Translations under genes and position numbers: made by a program
NCBI RefSeq assembly: GCF_005780185.1
Contig: NZ_VBUI01000009.1
Span: 1 to 64,000, forward strand
Length of the DNA: 64,000 bases
Direction: 5' to 3'
Source: Halomonas urmiana
Lineage (GTDB): Bacteria > Pseudomonadota > Gammaproteobacteria > Pseudomonadales > Halomonadaceae
Shown here: one piece after another, positions 15,951 to 25,009 of the stretch
How positions within the stretch are numbered: the stretch's first letter is position 1
Layout: the number at the start of each line of letters is the position of its first letter
Notes under the pieces: model-generated
What the model saw: the letters and a program-made list of their open reading frames with translations, nothing else
Told to the model about the DNA's origin: nothing
The model's database searches: none

Positions 15951-18101
15951 ATGCTGCACTACCCCCTGCGTCTGAAGCTGGGCGCCATCGCCGCTCTGCT
16001 GTTCTTCGCCGCCGCCCTGGTGGTGGTCGGCCTGGTCGCCTGGCGTCAGCATGCGCTCTCCGAGAGCGTGGGTGGCAATGCCGTCTGGCACGCCTACAAG
16101 CTCGACCGGGACACCGTGGAGCTGCGCAGCTTCCTGGCCCGCCCCGATCCGGCGGCCAAGCGGCCGCTGCTGGCCCTGCGCATCCGCCTGGAGCTGCTCT
16201 ACAGCCGCCTCCATCTGCTGAAGGAGGGCGACATCACCCGCCTGCTCGCCAGGATCGACATCGCCGAAGAGCTGGTGGAGCAGGTCGAGTCGCACCTGGA
16301 TGCCATGGATGCGCAGCTGCGCCGCCTGGAGAGCCTCGATGCCGGTGCCCGGAGCCAGCTGAGCTCACGGCTGGAGATCCTGGGGGGCGTCACTGAGCGA
16401 TTGATCATCGCCATCAATGGTCACCTGGCCGAGGCCACGACCCGTGATCGACGCGCCCTGCAGACCCTCTACGGCGTGCTGCTGCTGTTGATCCTCGCGA
16501 TGAGCCTGGCGGCCTCCCTGGTGGTGGTCTTCCTGTTTCGCGAGTCCCGCGACAACGCCGCCGCCCGGCGCGAGCTGGAAACCTTGAGCCGCGAGCTGGA
16601 GGTCACCGCGCAGCGAGCCGAGTCGTCGAGTCGCTCCAAGTCGGAGTTCCTGGCGACCGTCAGCCACGAGATCCGTACCCCGCTCAATGGCGTGATCGGC
16701 ATGAGCGACCTGCTGCAGGATCAGCCGCTGCCCGTGAAGGCGCGCCACTTCGCCGACACCATTCATGACAGTGCCCAGCGGCTGCTCGAGCTGATCAACG
16801 ATATCCTGGATTTCTCCAAGATCGAGGCCCAGCGCCTGGAGTTCGAGGAGCGCCCCTTCGACCTGGCAGAGCTGGTCGACGGGGCGGTGGCGCTGTTTGC
16901 CCCACGGGCCCAGGCCCGAGGCCTGCGCCTGGCGTGCGACATTGATCCCCGGCTGCCGGTGCGGGTCGTCGGCGATGCCGGCCGCCTGCGTCAGGTGCTG
17001 CTCAATCTGCTCTCCAACGCCATCAAGTTCACCGAGCAAGGCGAGGTGCGACTGGGCGTGCGTGCCCTGAGCGATGGAACGGTGCGCTTCGAGGTCGTCG
17101 ATACCGGGATCGGCATTGCCCCCGAGAGCCAGCGTCAGCTGTTCGAGCCTTTCCAGCAGGGCGACCCTTCCACCGCGCGTCGTTTCGGCGGCACCGGGCT
17201 CGGGCTTGTGATCAGCCAGCGCCTGGTCGAGGCGCAGGGCGGACGGCTCGCCTTCGAGAGCGAGCCGGGCCGGGGCAGTCGCTTCTGCTTCGCGTTGACG
17301 CTGCCGGAGGCCACGGCCAGCGAGGTCGCGGCCGATGCGTCGGCGGCCGCCCCGGAGGGGGGGCTGGCCGGCGCCCGGCTGCTGGTGGTCGAGGACGACC
17401 CGGTCAACCAGCAGGTGGCCCGGGCCATGCTCGAGCGCTTGGGCTGTCGCGTCAGTGTCGCCGAGGCCGCGGACGTGGCGCTCTCCTGGGCGGCTCGTGA
17501 GCACTTCGACCTGATCTTCATGGACGTGCAGCTGCCCGGCATGGACGGGTTAGAGGCGACGCGACGGCTGCGCGCCCGTGGCGGCTGGTCGGCCGAGCTA
17601 CCGGTCGTGGCCATGACTGCCGGAGGGCCGAGCGGAGATCAGGCGCGTTGCCTGGCCGCCGGCATGAACGGCTACCTCACCAAGCCGCTCTTCCAGCAGG
17701 CCCTGGTGGCGCTGCTGCATCGCCATCTACCGCGCGGCGAGCCGCCTCCCTCAGCCGATTCGCCGCTCGAGGCGGCGACGCTGTCGTCGCTGGAAGAGAG
17801 CCTGGGGCGACAGGGGCTGACGGCGCTGATCACCCTCTACCGGCATCAGGCGGCTGAGCACCTGGCGGGACTTGAACAGGCCCTCTCCGGTGGGGTCGCC
17901 CGCCAGGTCGAGTACCTCGCCCATCGGCTCAAGGGGGAGTCCTCGAGCCTGGGGGCGGTGCGGGTCGCCGGCCTCGCCAGTCAGCTGGAACGACTCGGCG
18001 CGCAGGAGCGGCTGGACGAGGTGGCCCTCGCCCTGGGTGCCCTGCATCGCTGCCTGGCCCTGACCCTGACGGCGCTGGAGGCCTGGACATCGGGCGAGTG
18101 A
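15951..18101 (+). CDS. Hybrid sensor histidine kinase (HisKA-HATPase-REC-HPt)
   Basis: A 716-residue membrane kinase. Helix 1 is at about 10-30 and helix 2 at about 177-200, flanking a largely helical periplasmic sensor. Then come HisKA with His239 (VSHEIRTPLNGVIGM), HATPase boxes (NLLSNAIKF, DTGIGI, GGTGLGL), a receiver with Asp525 (FMDVQLPGMDG), and a C-terminal HPt domain with its histidine in LAHRLKGESSSLGA. This is a complete internal phosphorelay of the ArcB/TorS layout. No cognate output regulator is adjacent. GAGGAGG lies five bases before the ATG. The SUOX-like gene just upstream is its likely sensory accessory. Confidence 0.88.
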   Translation: MLHYPLRLKLGAIAALLFFAAALVVVGLVAWRQHALSESVGGNAVWHAYKLDRDTVELRSFLARPDPAAKRPLLALRIRLELLYSRLHLLKEGDITRLLARIDIAEELVEQVESHLDAMDAQLRRLESLDAGARSQLSSRLEILGGVTERLIIAINGHLAEATTRDRRALQTLYGVLLLLILAMSLAASLVVVFLFRESRDNAAARRELETLSRELEVTAQRAESSSRSKSEFLATVSHEIRTPLNGVIGMSDLLQDQPLPVKARHFADTIHDSAQRLLELINDILDFSKIEAQRLEFEERPFDLAELVDGAVALFAPRAQARGLRLACDIDPRLPVRVVGDAGRLRQVLLNLLSNAIKFTEQGEVRLGVRALSDGTVRFEVVDTGIGIAPESQRQLFEPFQQGDPSTARRFGGTGLGLVISQRLVEAQGGRLAFESEPGRGSRFCFALTLPEATASEVAADASAAAPEGGLAGARLLVVEDDPVNQQVARAMLERLGCRVSVAEAADVALSWAAREHFDLIFMDVQLPGMDGLEATRRLRARGGWSAELPVVAMTAGGPSGDQARCLAAGMNGYLTKPLFQQALVALLHRHLPRGEPPPSADSPLEAATLSSLEESLGRQGLTALITLYRHQAAEHLAGLEQALSGGVARQVEYLAHRLKGESSSLGAVRVAGLASQLERLGAQERLDEVALALGALHRCLALTLTALEAWTSGE

Positions 18102-18105
18102 TGCT

Positions 18106-19113
18106 TCAGGCCCGTGTGGCGACGCGCCCGGGAAGACGCCAGCGCAGGTGGCGCTCGACCACCTGCAGGCCCGGCCGGTAGTCACCCTGCGAGGCGGCGA
18201 GGGCGCACGCCAGGGTCAGGGTGGCGATGCGGTCGTGGTCCTGGACTGCGGAGTTGACCGGCAGGGGCAGGAAGTCCAGCAGGCGGCTGTCGCCGAAGGT
18301 AGCCAGGCGCAGCGCCGGGGGCAGGCCACCATCTTCCAGCAGCACGTCGAAGACCCCGTCGAGCAGGGTGTAGGAGGCGGTGACCAGGGCATCGGGCATG
18401 CCATGGCCATCGAGCAGCTCGCGCATCAGCCGGGCCCCCTCGACGCGGTCGTAACGCCGGGCGCCGCAGGTGATCACCTCCAGCGGCGGATGGTCGGCCA
18501 GTCCCCGCTGGAAGCCGGCACGGCGCTCCTGGCTGATCGACAGGGCCGGGACCGCATCCAGCCAGGCGATGTGCGTCACTCTGTCATCCAGCACCGAGCG
18601 GGTCAGCCGCTCGGCGGCCTCTCGGTCGTTGCTGACCACGCTGGCGAAGTGGCGCGGGTCGAGGCCGCGGTCCACGCCCACCACCGGCAGCCCGGCCGCC
18701 ATCAGCTCGGCATAGAAGGGGTCCTCCATGGGCAGACAGCTGGCGGTAATCAGCACCTCGCAACGCTGGGCGCGAAGCGCCAGGGCCAGCTCGCGCTCGC
18801 TCTCCGGGTCGTCGTCGGAGCCGACGATCAGCAGCCGGTAGCCCGCCTCCCGAGCACCGCGCTCGAGTCGCTTGGCCAGGCGCGCATAGCTGACGTTCTC
18901 CAGGTCGGGGATGATCAGTCCCAGCAGGCGGCTTGCCCCCCGTCGCAGTGCGGCGGCCTGGGCGTCGACCCGGTAGCCGTGCTGCTGCACCACGGCCATC
19001 ACCCGGTCGACGGTCTCCTGGCTGATGCGCCGCTCCTGGGCCTTGTCGTTGATGACATAGCTGGCCGTGGTGCGGGAGACCCCGGCCAGGCGAGCGATTT
19101 CGGCGAGTGTCAT
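18106..19113 (-). CDS. fruR: Fructose operon repressor FruR (LacI family)
   Basis: A 335-residue LacI-family regulator. The N-terminal helix-turn-helix MTLAEIARLAGVSRTTASYVINDKA is the form found in FruR/Cra proteins, where the start lies directly at the HTH. A periplasmic-binding-like effector domain follows. It is divergent from fruB, with two FruR-type palindromes in the 220-base gap. In Pseudomonas the effector is fructose-1-phosphate, which FruK consumes. That is family knowledge and not visible here. GAGGA precedes the ATG. The 3' end faces the hybrid kinase gene with four bases between stops. Confidence 0.9.
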   Translation of the reverse strand: MTLAEIARLAGVSRTTASYVINDKAQERRISQETVDRVMAVVQQHGYRVDAQAAALRRGASRLLGLIIPDLENVSYARLAKRLERGAREAGYRLLIVGSDDDPESERELALALRAQRCEVLITASCLPMEDPFYAELMAAGLPVVGVDRGLDPRHFASVVSNDREAAERLTRSVLDDRVTHIAWLDAVPALSISQERRAGFQRGLADHPPLEVITCGARRYDRVEGARLMRELLDGHGMPDALVTASYTLLDGVFDVLLEDGGLPPALRLATFGDSRLLDFLPLPVNSAVQDHDRIATLTLACALAASQGDYRPGLQVVERHLRWRLPGRVATRA

Positions 19114-19211
19114 GAGCGTCCTCGGTAACGGGTGGGGGGTGATGCTACGTCACGGACGCTGGCCTGCACCCCCCTGCCAAAGTCGTAGCGTATCGGCCTT
19201 GCCAACCAGTA

Positions 19212-19223
19212 TGAATCGATTCA
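19212..19223. promoter_or_regulatory. FruR operator 1
   Basis: TGAATCGATTCA is a perfect 12-base palindrome of the FruR/Cra type (TGAANCGNTTCA) in the fruR-fruB intergenic region, 122 bases upstream of the fruB start. Confidence 0.75.
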
Positions 19224-19242
19224 GCATGAATGACATCACAGG

Positions 19243-19254
19243 TGACACGATTCA
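19243..19254. promoter_or_regulatory. FruR operator 2 (degenerate)
   Basis: TGACACGATTCA has one intact half site (CGATTCA) and one diverged half. Its centre is 31 bases from operator 1, close to three helical turns, which would place both on the same face of the DNA. Confidence 0.5.
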
Positions 19255-19333
19255 GCCAGCGAATACAGCGATTCTCCGAGCGGCTGAGCGAGAGGCGACC
19301 ACCGTCCGTCACCCGAGCGAACAGGAGAGCCCC

Positions 19334-22243
19334 ATGTTGACCCTACGCCAGGACGATATTCTGCTCGACCGCCGGGCCGACGATTGGCGCATGGCGCTGG
19401 ATCAGGCCACCGAGGCCCTGCACGAGGCAGGCCTGGTCGAGCGCGATTACCGCGACGGCCTGTTCGATCGCGAGGCCCAGTCCTCGACCTTCCTGGGCAA
19501 TGCCATCGCCATTCCCCACGGCACCCCCGAGAGCCGCCAGCACGTGCGCCGCACCGGCGTGCGCGTGTTGCAGTTCCCGGCCGGCGTCGAGTGGCATGAC
19601 GGTAACCGTGTGCACGTGCTGGTGACCATCGCCGCCCAGAGCGACGAGCACCTGGACATCCTGCGCCAGCTGACCCATGTGCTGGACCGGGAGGGCGTCG
19701 CCGAGCGCCTGGCCGGCGCCGACTCTCGCGGCGAGGTCGCCGGTCTGCTCTCCCGGGCGGTGGTCGAGGCACGCCTGGATGCCGATACCCTCTGCCTGGG
19801 CTTCCCGGCCCGAGACCGCCAGGAGCTGGCGCTGGCCGGGGCGGCGCGCCTGCGCCAGGCCGGCTGCGTGGGCAGCGAGTTCGTGGCCAGCGTCGCCGAG
19901 CAGGCACCGCTGGGGCTCGGCCAGGGGCTCTGGCTGGTCAGCAGCGAGCGCGGCGTCGAGGTGCCGGCGCTGTCGCTGGCGACCGCCGATGCGCGCCTGG
20001 AGGAGGCGGGCGAGCGGGTCACCGGCGTCTTCTGCCTGGCCGCCCAGGGCGATGCGCATCGGGGGCTGATGGAGCGCATCCTCGCCCTGCTGGACGCCGG
20101 TGCTGCCCGCGAGCTGCATGGCCTCGATGCCGAGACGCTGCTGGCACGGCTGGCCGGCGAATCCGCCGCGGCCCGCACCCGCCAGGCCCGGGTGCTCAAT
20201 GCTCATGGCTTGCACGCCCGCCCGGCCAAGCAGCTGGTGCAGGTGGCGCGCGCCCAGGGCCTGGCGATACGTGTGCGCCTGGCCGATGGCGGCTTCGATG
20301 CGGTTTCCGCCAGCAGCCTGACTAAGGTGATCAATCTGGGCGCGCGTCGCGGACAGCAGCTCGTCTTCTCCGCCGAAGGGGAGGGGGCCGAGGCGGCCCT
20401 CGAGACGGTCTGCCAGGCCCTGGCCGAGGGGCTCGGCGAGCAGGTGCTGCCCTTCGACGAGAGTCGTGAGCAGACGGCGGCGGTGGTTGACGAGCCGGCC
20501 CCGGAGCCGCTGCCGGCCGACCGTCCCCACCCGGCCGTGGCGGCGTCGCCGGGACTGGCCATCGCGCCGGTCTTCGTGCTGCGCACGCCGCACTTCGACT
20601 ATCCCCGGCTCGCCGAGGATCCCGCCGTCGAGGCCCGTCGCCTGGAGCAGGCGATCCGCGAGGGCAGCGAGCAGCTCGAGGCCCTGGTGGGCGAGGCGCG
20701 CGGCGGCGAGGTGGCACAGATCCTCTCCATGCACGAGGAGATGCTGGGGGATCCCGAACTGCTCGAGGCCGCCCGGGAACAGCTCCAGGAGGGCAGTTCC
20801 GCCGAGGCCGCCTGGTGGGACGCCATCGAGACCGCCGCCCGCGCCCAGGAGATGCTCGCCGATCGGCTGCTCGCCGAGCGCGCCGCCGACCTGCGCGACG
20901 TCGGCCGACGGGTGCTGGGCATCCTCTGCCGGGTCGAGCTCCCCGAGCCGCCGGCCCATCCCTATATCCTGGTCACCGACGATGTCGGGCCCTCGGACGT
21001 GGCACGCCTCGACACCTCCCGGGTGCGCGGGCTGCTCACCGCCCGCGGCGGGGCCACCTCCCACAGCGCGATCCTGGCCCGGGCGCTGGGCATTCCCGCC
21101 GTGGTGGGGGCCGGCAGGCGGGTGCTGGCCCTGGAGGACGGCAGCGAGCTGATCCTCGATGGCGAGCGTGGCCGGGTCATCCCGGCCCCCTCCGCCGAGC
21201 GCCGCGAGGCCGCCGAGCAGCGCCTGGCCGACCACCGCCGCCGCGAGGCCGAGGCCTGGGAGGCGCGCTTCCAGCAGGCGCGCACCCGCGACGGCCATCG
21301 CGTCGAGGTGGCCGCCAATCTGGGTAACACCGCCCATGCGGCCGATGCCGTGGAACGCGGCGCCGAGGGCGTCGGCCTGCTGCGCACCGAGTTCCTGTTC
21401 ATGGCCCATGCCCAGGAGCCGGACCTCGATACCCAGATCGCCGAGTACCGGGAGGCCCTGGAGGCCCTGGACGGGCGCCCGCTGGTGGCGCGCACCCTGG
21501 ACGTCGGCGGCGACAAGCCGCTGCCTTACTGGCCGGTGCCGAAGGAGGACAATCCCTTCCTCGGTCTGCGCGGCATCCGCCTGGCGCTCACCAAGCCCAA
21601 GGTGCTCGAGACCCAGTTCCGCGCCATGCTGATGGCGGCGGCCGGCGATCCTGCGGCAGGCGCTCCTGCGGCCGGCGCCACGGGCAGGGACAGGCCGCTG
21701 CGCATCATGCTGCCGATGGTCAAGGACATCAGCGAGTTCCGCGCCGCCAAGCAGATCCTCGACCGCCTCCTCGAGGAGATTCCCGAGGCCGAGCGGACCA
21801 CCGACGTCCAGCTCGGGGTAATGATCGAGGTGCCCTCCTGTGCCCTGCTGGCGCCGACCCTGGCCGCCGAGGTGGACTTCTTCTCGGTGGGGACCAATGA
21901 CCTGACCCAGTACACCCTGGCCATCGACCGCGGCCACCCGGAGCTCTCCGCCCAGGCCGATGGCCTGCACCCGGCGGTGCTCAAGCTGATCGAGATGACG
22001 GTGGACGCCGCCCATGCCCACGGCAAGTGGGTGGGGGTCTGCGGGGAGCTCGCTAGTGACGCCGTCGCCGTGCCGGTACTGGTGGGACTCGGTGTCGACG
22101 AGCTGTCGGTGAGCGCTCGCCAGGTGCCCCTGGTCAAGGCGCGGCTCGCCGAGGTTGACCTCGATGAGGCCCGCCGCCAGGCCGGGCTGGCCCTGGCGCA
22201 GGCCACCAGCGAAGCGGTGCGCGACGCCCTGGAGGTGCGCTGA
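19334..22243 (+). CDS. fruB: Fructose PTS multiphosphoryl transfer protein FruB (IIA-HPr-EI)
   Basis: A 969-residue cytoplasmic fusion that carries phosphate from PEP to FruA. IIA-Fru occupies about 1-145 with His62 (IAIPHGT). A linker follows, then HPr at about 280-370 with His294 (NAHGLHARPAKQLV). Enzyme I fills the rest with His577 (GGATSHSAILARALG), the PEP site EVPSCALLAPTLA, TNDLTQYTLAIDRGH and a Cys in GVCGELASD. This is the same order as Pseudomonas FruB. A low-complexity Ala-Gly-Pro insertion (GDPAAGAPAAGATGRD) lies within the EI PEP-binding domain. The start is at ATG 19334 behind AGGAGAG. The stop overlaps fruK (TGATG). Confidence 0.95.
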   Translation: MLTLRQDDILLDRRADDWRMALDQATEALHEAGLVERDYRDGLFDREAQSSTFLGNAIAIPHGTPESRQHVRRTGVRVLQFPAGVEWHDGNRVHVLVTIAAQSDEHLDILRQLTHVLDREGVAERLAGADSRGEVAGLLSRAVVEARLDADTLCLGFPARDRQELALAGAARLRQAGCVGSEFVASVAEQAPLGLGQGLWLVSSERGVEVPALSLATADARLEEAGERVTGVFCLAAQGDAHRGLMERILALLDAGAARELHGLDAETLLARLAGESAAARTRQARVLNAHGLHARPAKQLVQVARAQGLAIRVRLADGGFDAVSASSLTKVINLGARRGQQLVFSAEGEGAEAALETVCQALAEGLGEQVLPFDESREQTAAVVDEPAPEPLPADRPHPAVAASPGLAIAPVFVLRTPHFDYPRLAEDPAVEARRLEQAIREGSEQLEALVGEARGGEVAQILSMHEEMLGDPELLEAAREQLQEGSSAEAAWWDAIETAARAQEMLADRLLAERAADLRDVGRRVLGILCRVELPEPPAHPYILVTDDVGPSDVARLDTSRVRGLLTARGGATSHSAILARALGIPAVVGAGRRVLALEDGSELILDGERGRVIPAPSAERREAAEQRLADHRRREAEAWEARFQQARTRDGHRVEVAANLGNTAHAADAVERGAEGVGLLRTEFLFMAHAQEPDLDTQIAEYREALEALDGRPLVARTLDVGGDKPLPYWPVPKEDNPFLGLRGIRLALTKPKVLETQFRAMLMAAAGDPAAGAPAAGATGRDRPLRIMLPMVKDISEFRAAKQILDRLLEEIPEAERTTDVQLGVMIEVPSCALLAPTLAAEVDFFSVGTNDLTQYTLAIDRGHPELSAQADGLHPAVLKLIEMTVDAAHAHGKWVGVCGELASDAVAVPVLVGLGVDELSVSARQVPLVKARLAEVDLDEARRQAGLALAQATSEAVRDALEVR

Positions 22244-23217
22244 TGGCCCGCATCCTGACCATCACCCTCAACCCCGCCCTGGACCTCTCGGTGAGCCTCG
22301 GTAGCCTGGTGCCGGGCGAGGTCAATCGCACCCGCGAGACCCACCTCGCCGCCGCCGGCAAGGGGGTCAACGTGGCCCGGGTACTGGTCGAGCTTGGTCA
22401 CGAGGTCAGTGTCTCGGGCTTCCTGGGCGTCGATAACGACGGCCCCTTCCTGCGCGCCTTCGAGGCCCTGGCGGTGGAGGATGCCTTCATCCGGGTACCC
22501 GGTGAGACCCGCATCAACGCCAAGCTCGCCGAGGCCGACGGCCGGGTCACCGACATCAACGGGCCCGGGGCGGCCATCGATGAGGCGGTCTGGCAACGGC
22601 TGCTCGACGGGCTCGACGCCCGTGCCGCCGATCCCCGGCGGCGACCCGAGGCGGTGGTGATCGCCGGCAGCCTGCCGCCGGGGGTATCCCCCGAGGGCCT
22701 CGCCGACCTGGTCGCCCGCCTGCGTGCGACCGATCTGCCGGTGTGGGTCGACACCAGCGGCGCGGCCCTGGCGGCGGCTATCGGGGCACACCCCTCGGCG
22801 GTCAAGCCCAACGAGCAGGAACTGGCCGCCTGGGCCGGCACGCCACTGACGAGCGCCGACGCCCGGCTCGGGGCGGCGCTCAGGCTCTATGCCCACGGGG
22901 TCGAGGAGGCGCTGATCTCCGCCGGCCCGGAGGGCGTGCTCTGGGTCAGCCGGCGCGGCGCCTGGCAAGCCCTGCCGCCACGCCTCGATGTCGTCAGCAC
23001 CGTGGGGGCCGGCGACACCCTGGTCGCCGCCATGCTGCACGGCGTGCTCTCGGGACACTCCCCCGAGCAGGTGCTGCGCCTGGCCACGGCGCTGTCCGCC
23101 GAATCCGTCCGTCATGTGGGCGTGGGTGACCCCCGTGCCCCGGATTTCCCGCAACTCCAACAACAGACCCGCGTGCGGCGTCTCAACGACGTCGACGCAG
23201 GGGGAGCTCTTGCATGA
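22243..23217 (+). CDS. fruK: 1-phosphofructokinase FruK
   Basis: A 324-residue PfkB-family kinase converting fructose-1-phosphate to fructose-1,6-bisphosphate. It has the N-terminal signature ILTITLNPALDLSV, the sugar-binding AAGKGVNVARVLVELG, and the C-terminal catalytic motif STVGAGDTLVAAMLHG with its aspartate base. ATG overlaps the fruB stop by one base, and the stop overlaps fruA by four bases (ATGA), so fruBKA is tightly coupled. Confidence 0.95.
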   Translation: MARILTITLNPALDLSVSLGSLVPGEVNRTRETHLAAAGKGVNVARVLVELGHEVSVSGFLGVDNDGPFLRAFEALAVEDAFIRVPGETRINAKLAEADGRVTDINGPGAAIDEAVWQRLLDGLDARAADPRRRPEAVVIAGSLPPGVSPEGLADLVARLRATDLPVWVDTSGAALAAAIGAHPSAVKPNEQELAAWAGTPLTSADARLGAALRLYAHGVEEALISAGPEGVLWVSRRGAWQALPPRLDVVSTVGAGDTLVAAMLHGVLSGHSPEQVLRLATALSAESVRHVGVGDPRAPDFPQLQQQTRVRRLNDVDAGGALA

Positions 23218-24962
23218 ACGCCATCATCATCACCGCCTGCCCCAGCGGCATGGCCACCACCTTCCTCGCTGCCCGTCGCCTCGAGCAGGCGGCCAGCCGC
23301 CTCGGCTGGCAGGTTCATGTCGAGATGCACGGCAAGCTCGAGCCGCTCACGTCGGTCACTGCCGAGCAGATCGCCGAGGCCGACCTGGTGGTGGTCGCCG
23401 CCGATCACGTGCCGGCCCCGGAGCGCTTCGCTGGCAAGCGGCTGTACCGTGCCGCCATCGACCAGGCCCTGCCCGACCCGCGTGCCTTCCTCGAGCGCGC
23501 CAGCCGCGAGGCCGGCGAGTTTCAGCCGTCGTCTGACATGGCGGCACCTGCTGTGGCATCAAAGGCATCCGGTGGCAGCCGAATCGTCGCCGTGACTGCC
23601 TGTCCGACCGGCGTGGCCCACACCTTCATGGCCGCCGAGGCGCTGGCCGAGGCGGGCAGGTCGCTGGGCCACGAGATCCGCGTGGAGACCCAGGGGTCGG
23701 TGGGTGCCCAGGATCAGCTCACCGAGGAGGAGATCGACGCGGCCGACCTGGTGATCCTGGCCTGTGACATCGAGGTCGATGCGGCCCGCTTCGCCGGCAA
23801 GCGGGTCTATCGCACGTCCACCGGCAATGCCCTGAAGAAGCCGAAGCCGACCATCGAGGCGGCCCTGAAAGAGGCTGAAGTGGAGACGCAGAGTGGTGCC
23901 TCTGCTGGCGGCGAGGCGAAGAAGGGTGCCAAGGAGAAGGGGGTCTACCAGCATCTGCTCACCGGGGTCTCCTTCATGCTGCCCATGGTGGTGGCCGGGG
24001 GCCTGATGATCGCGCTCTCCTTCGTGTTCGGTATCGAGGCCTTCCAGGAGGAGGGCACCCTGCCCGCCGCCCTGATGCAGATCGGTGGCGGCACGGCCTT
24101 CGCCCTGATGATCCCGTTGCTGGCCGGCTACATCGCCTATTCCATCGCCGACCGACCCGGCATCGCCCCGGGGATGATCGGCGGCATGCTGGCCTCGGAG
24201 ATCGGTGCCGGCTTCATCGGCGGCATCCTGGCGGGCTTCCTGGCGGGCTATGTGGCGCTGGCCGTGACCCGCTACGTCAAGCTGCCGTCGAGCGTCGAGT
24301 CCCTCAAGCCGATCCTGATCATCCCCCTGGTCGCCAGCCTGATCACCGGCCTCACCATGATCTACGTCGTCGGTGAGCCGGTGGCCGCGCTGCTCGCCGG
24401 CCTGACCACCTTCCTCGAGAACATGGGATCCACCAATGCCGTGCTGCTCGGCATCCTGCTCGGCGCCATGATGTGCTTCGACCTGGGTGGGCCGGTCAAC
24501 AAGGCCGCCTACACCTTCGGCGTGGGGCTGCTGGCCTCCGAGACCTATGGCCCCATGGCGGCGATCATGGCCGCGGGCATGGTGCCGGCCATCGGCATGG
24601 GCATCGCCAGCTTCGTGGCTCGCCACAAGTTCTCCGAGCCGGAGCGCGAGGCGGGCAAGGCCTCCTTCGTGCTGGGCTTCTGCTTCATCAGCGAGGGTGC
24701 CATTCCCTTCGCCGCCAAGGACCCGCTGCGGGTCATCCCGGTGTGCATGGTGGGTGGGGCCATCACCGGGGCGCTCTCCATGCTGGTCGGGGCCAAACTG
24801 ATGGCGCCCCATGGCGGCATCTTCGTGCTGCTGATCCCCAACGCCATCAACCCGGTCCTGTGGTATCTCGCCGCCATCATCATCGGCTCCCTGGTCACCG
24901 GTCTCGGCTATGCGGCGATCAAGCGCGGCAGCCAGGCCGTGGCCGTCGAGGCCAGGGCCTGA
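23214..24962 (+). CDS. fruA: Fructose PTS permease FruA (IIB'-IIB-IIC)
   Basis: A 582-residue inner-membrane permease. Two IIB repeats begin IIITACPSGMATTFLAARRL and AVTACPTGVAHTFMAAEAL. In this family the second repeat's cysteine is the phosphorylated residue and the first (IIB') domain helps docking. IIC follows from about residue 240 with roughly eight to ten helices and conserved FVFGIEAF and GLGVP-like loops (CFDLGGPVNKAAYTFG, FISEGAIPFAAKDP). It makes fructose-1-phosphate for FruK. The C-terminus is unremarkable. Confidence 0.95.
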   Translation: MNAIIITACPSGMATTFLAARRLEQAASRLGWQVHVEMHGKLEPLTSVTAEQIAEADLVVVAADHVPAPERFAGKRLYRAAIDQALPDPRAFLERASREAGEFQPSSDMAAPAVASKASGGSRIVAVTACPTGVAHTFMAAEALAEAGRSLGHEIRVETQGSVGAQDQLTEEEIDAADLVILACDIEVDAARFAGKRVYRTSTGNALKKPKPTIEAALKEAEVETQSGASAGGEAKKGAKEKGVYQHLLTGVSFMLPMVVAGGLMIALSFVFGIEAFQEEGTLPAALMQIGGGTAFALMIPLLAGYIAYSIADRPGIAPGMIGGMLASEIGAGFIGGILAGFLAGYVALAVTRYVKLPSSVESLKPILIIPLVASLITGLTMIYVVGEPVAALLAGLTTFLENMGSTNAVLLGILLGAMMCFDLGGPVNKAAYTFGVGLLASETYGPMAAIMAAGMVPAIGMGIASFVARHKFSEPEREAGKASFVLGFCFISEGAIPFAAKDPLRVIPVCMVGGAITGALSMLVGAKLMAPHGGIFVLLIPNAINPVLWYLAAIIIGSLVTGLGYAAIKRGSQAVAVEARA

Positions 24963-25009
24963 GCCACGCGGCGGAAGCGTGCCTCCCGACAACAAGCTGA
25001 GGTTTCCGC

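Noticed and set aside
19343..22021. Very long minus-strand open frame (about 890 codons) across fruB
   Set aside because: It is antisense to the well-supported FruB fusion, has composition expected from high-GC codon bias (many Gly, Gln, His, Arg) and no domain or ribosome site. Similar antisense frames elsewhere were dropped for the same reason.
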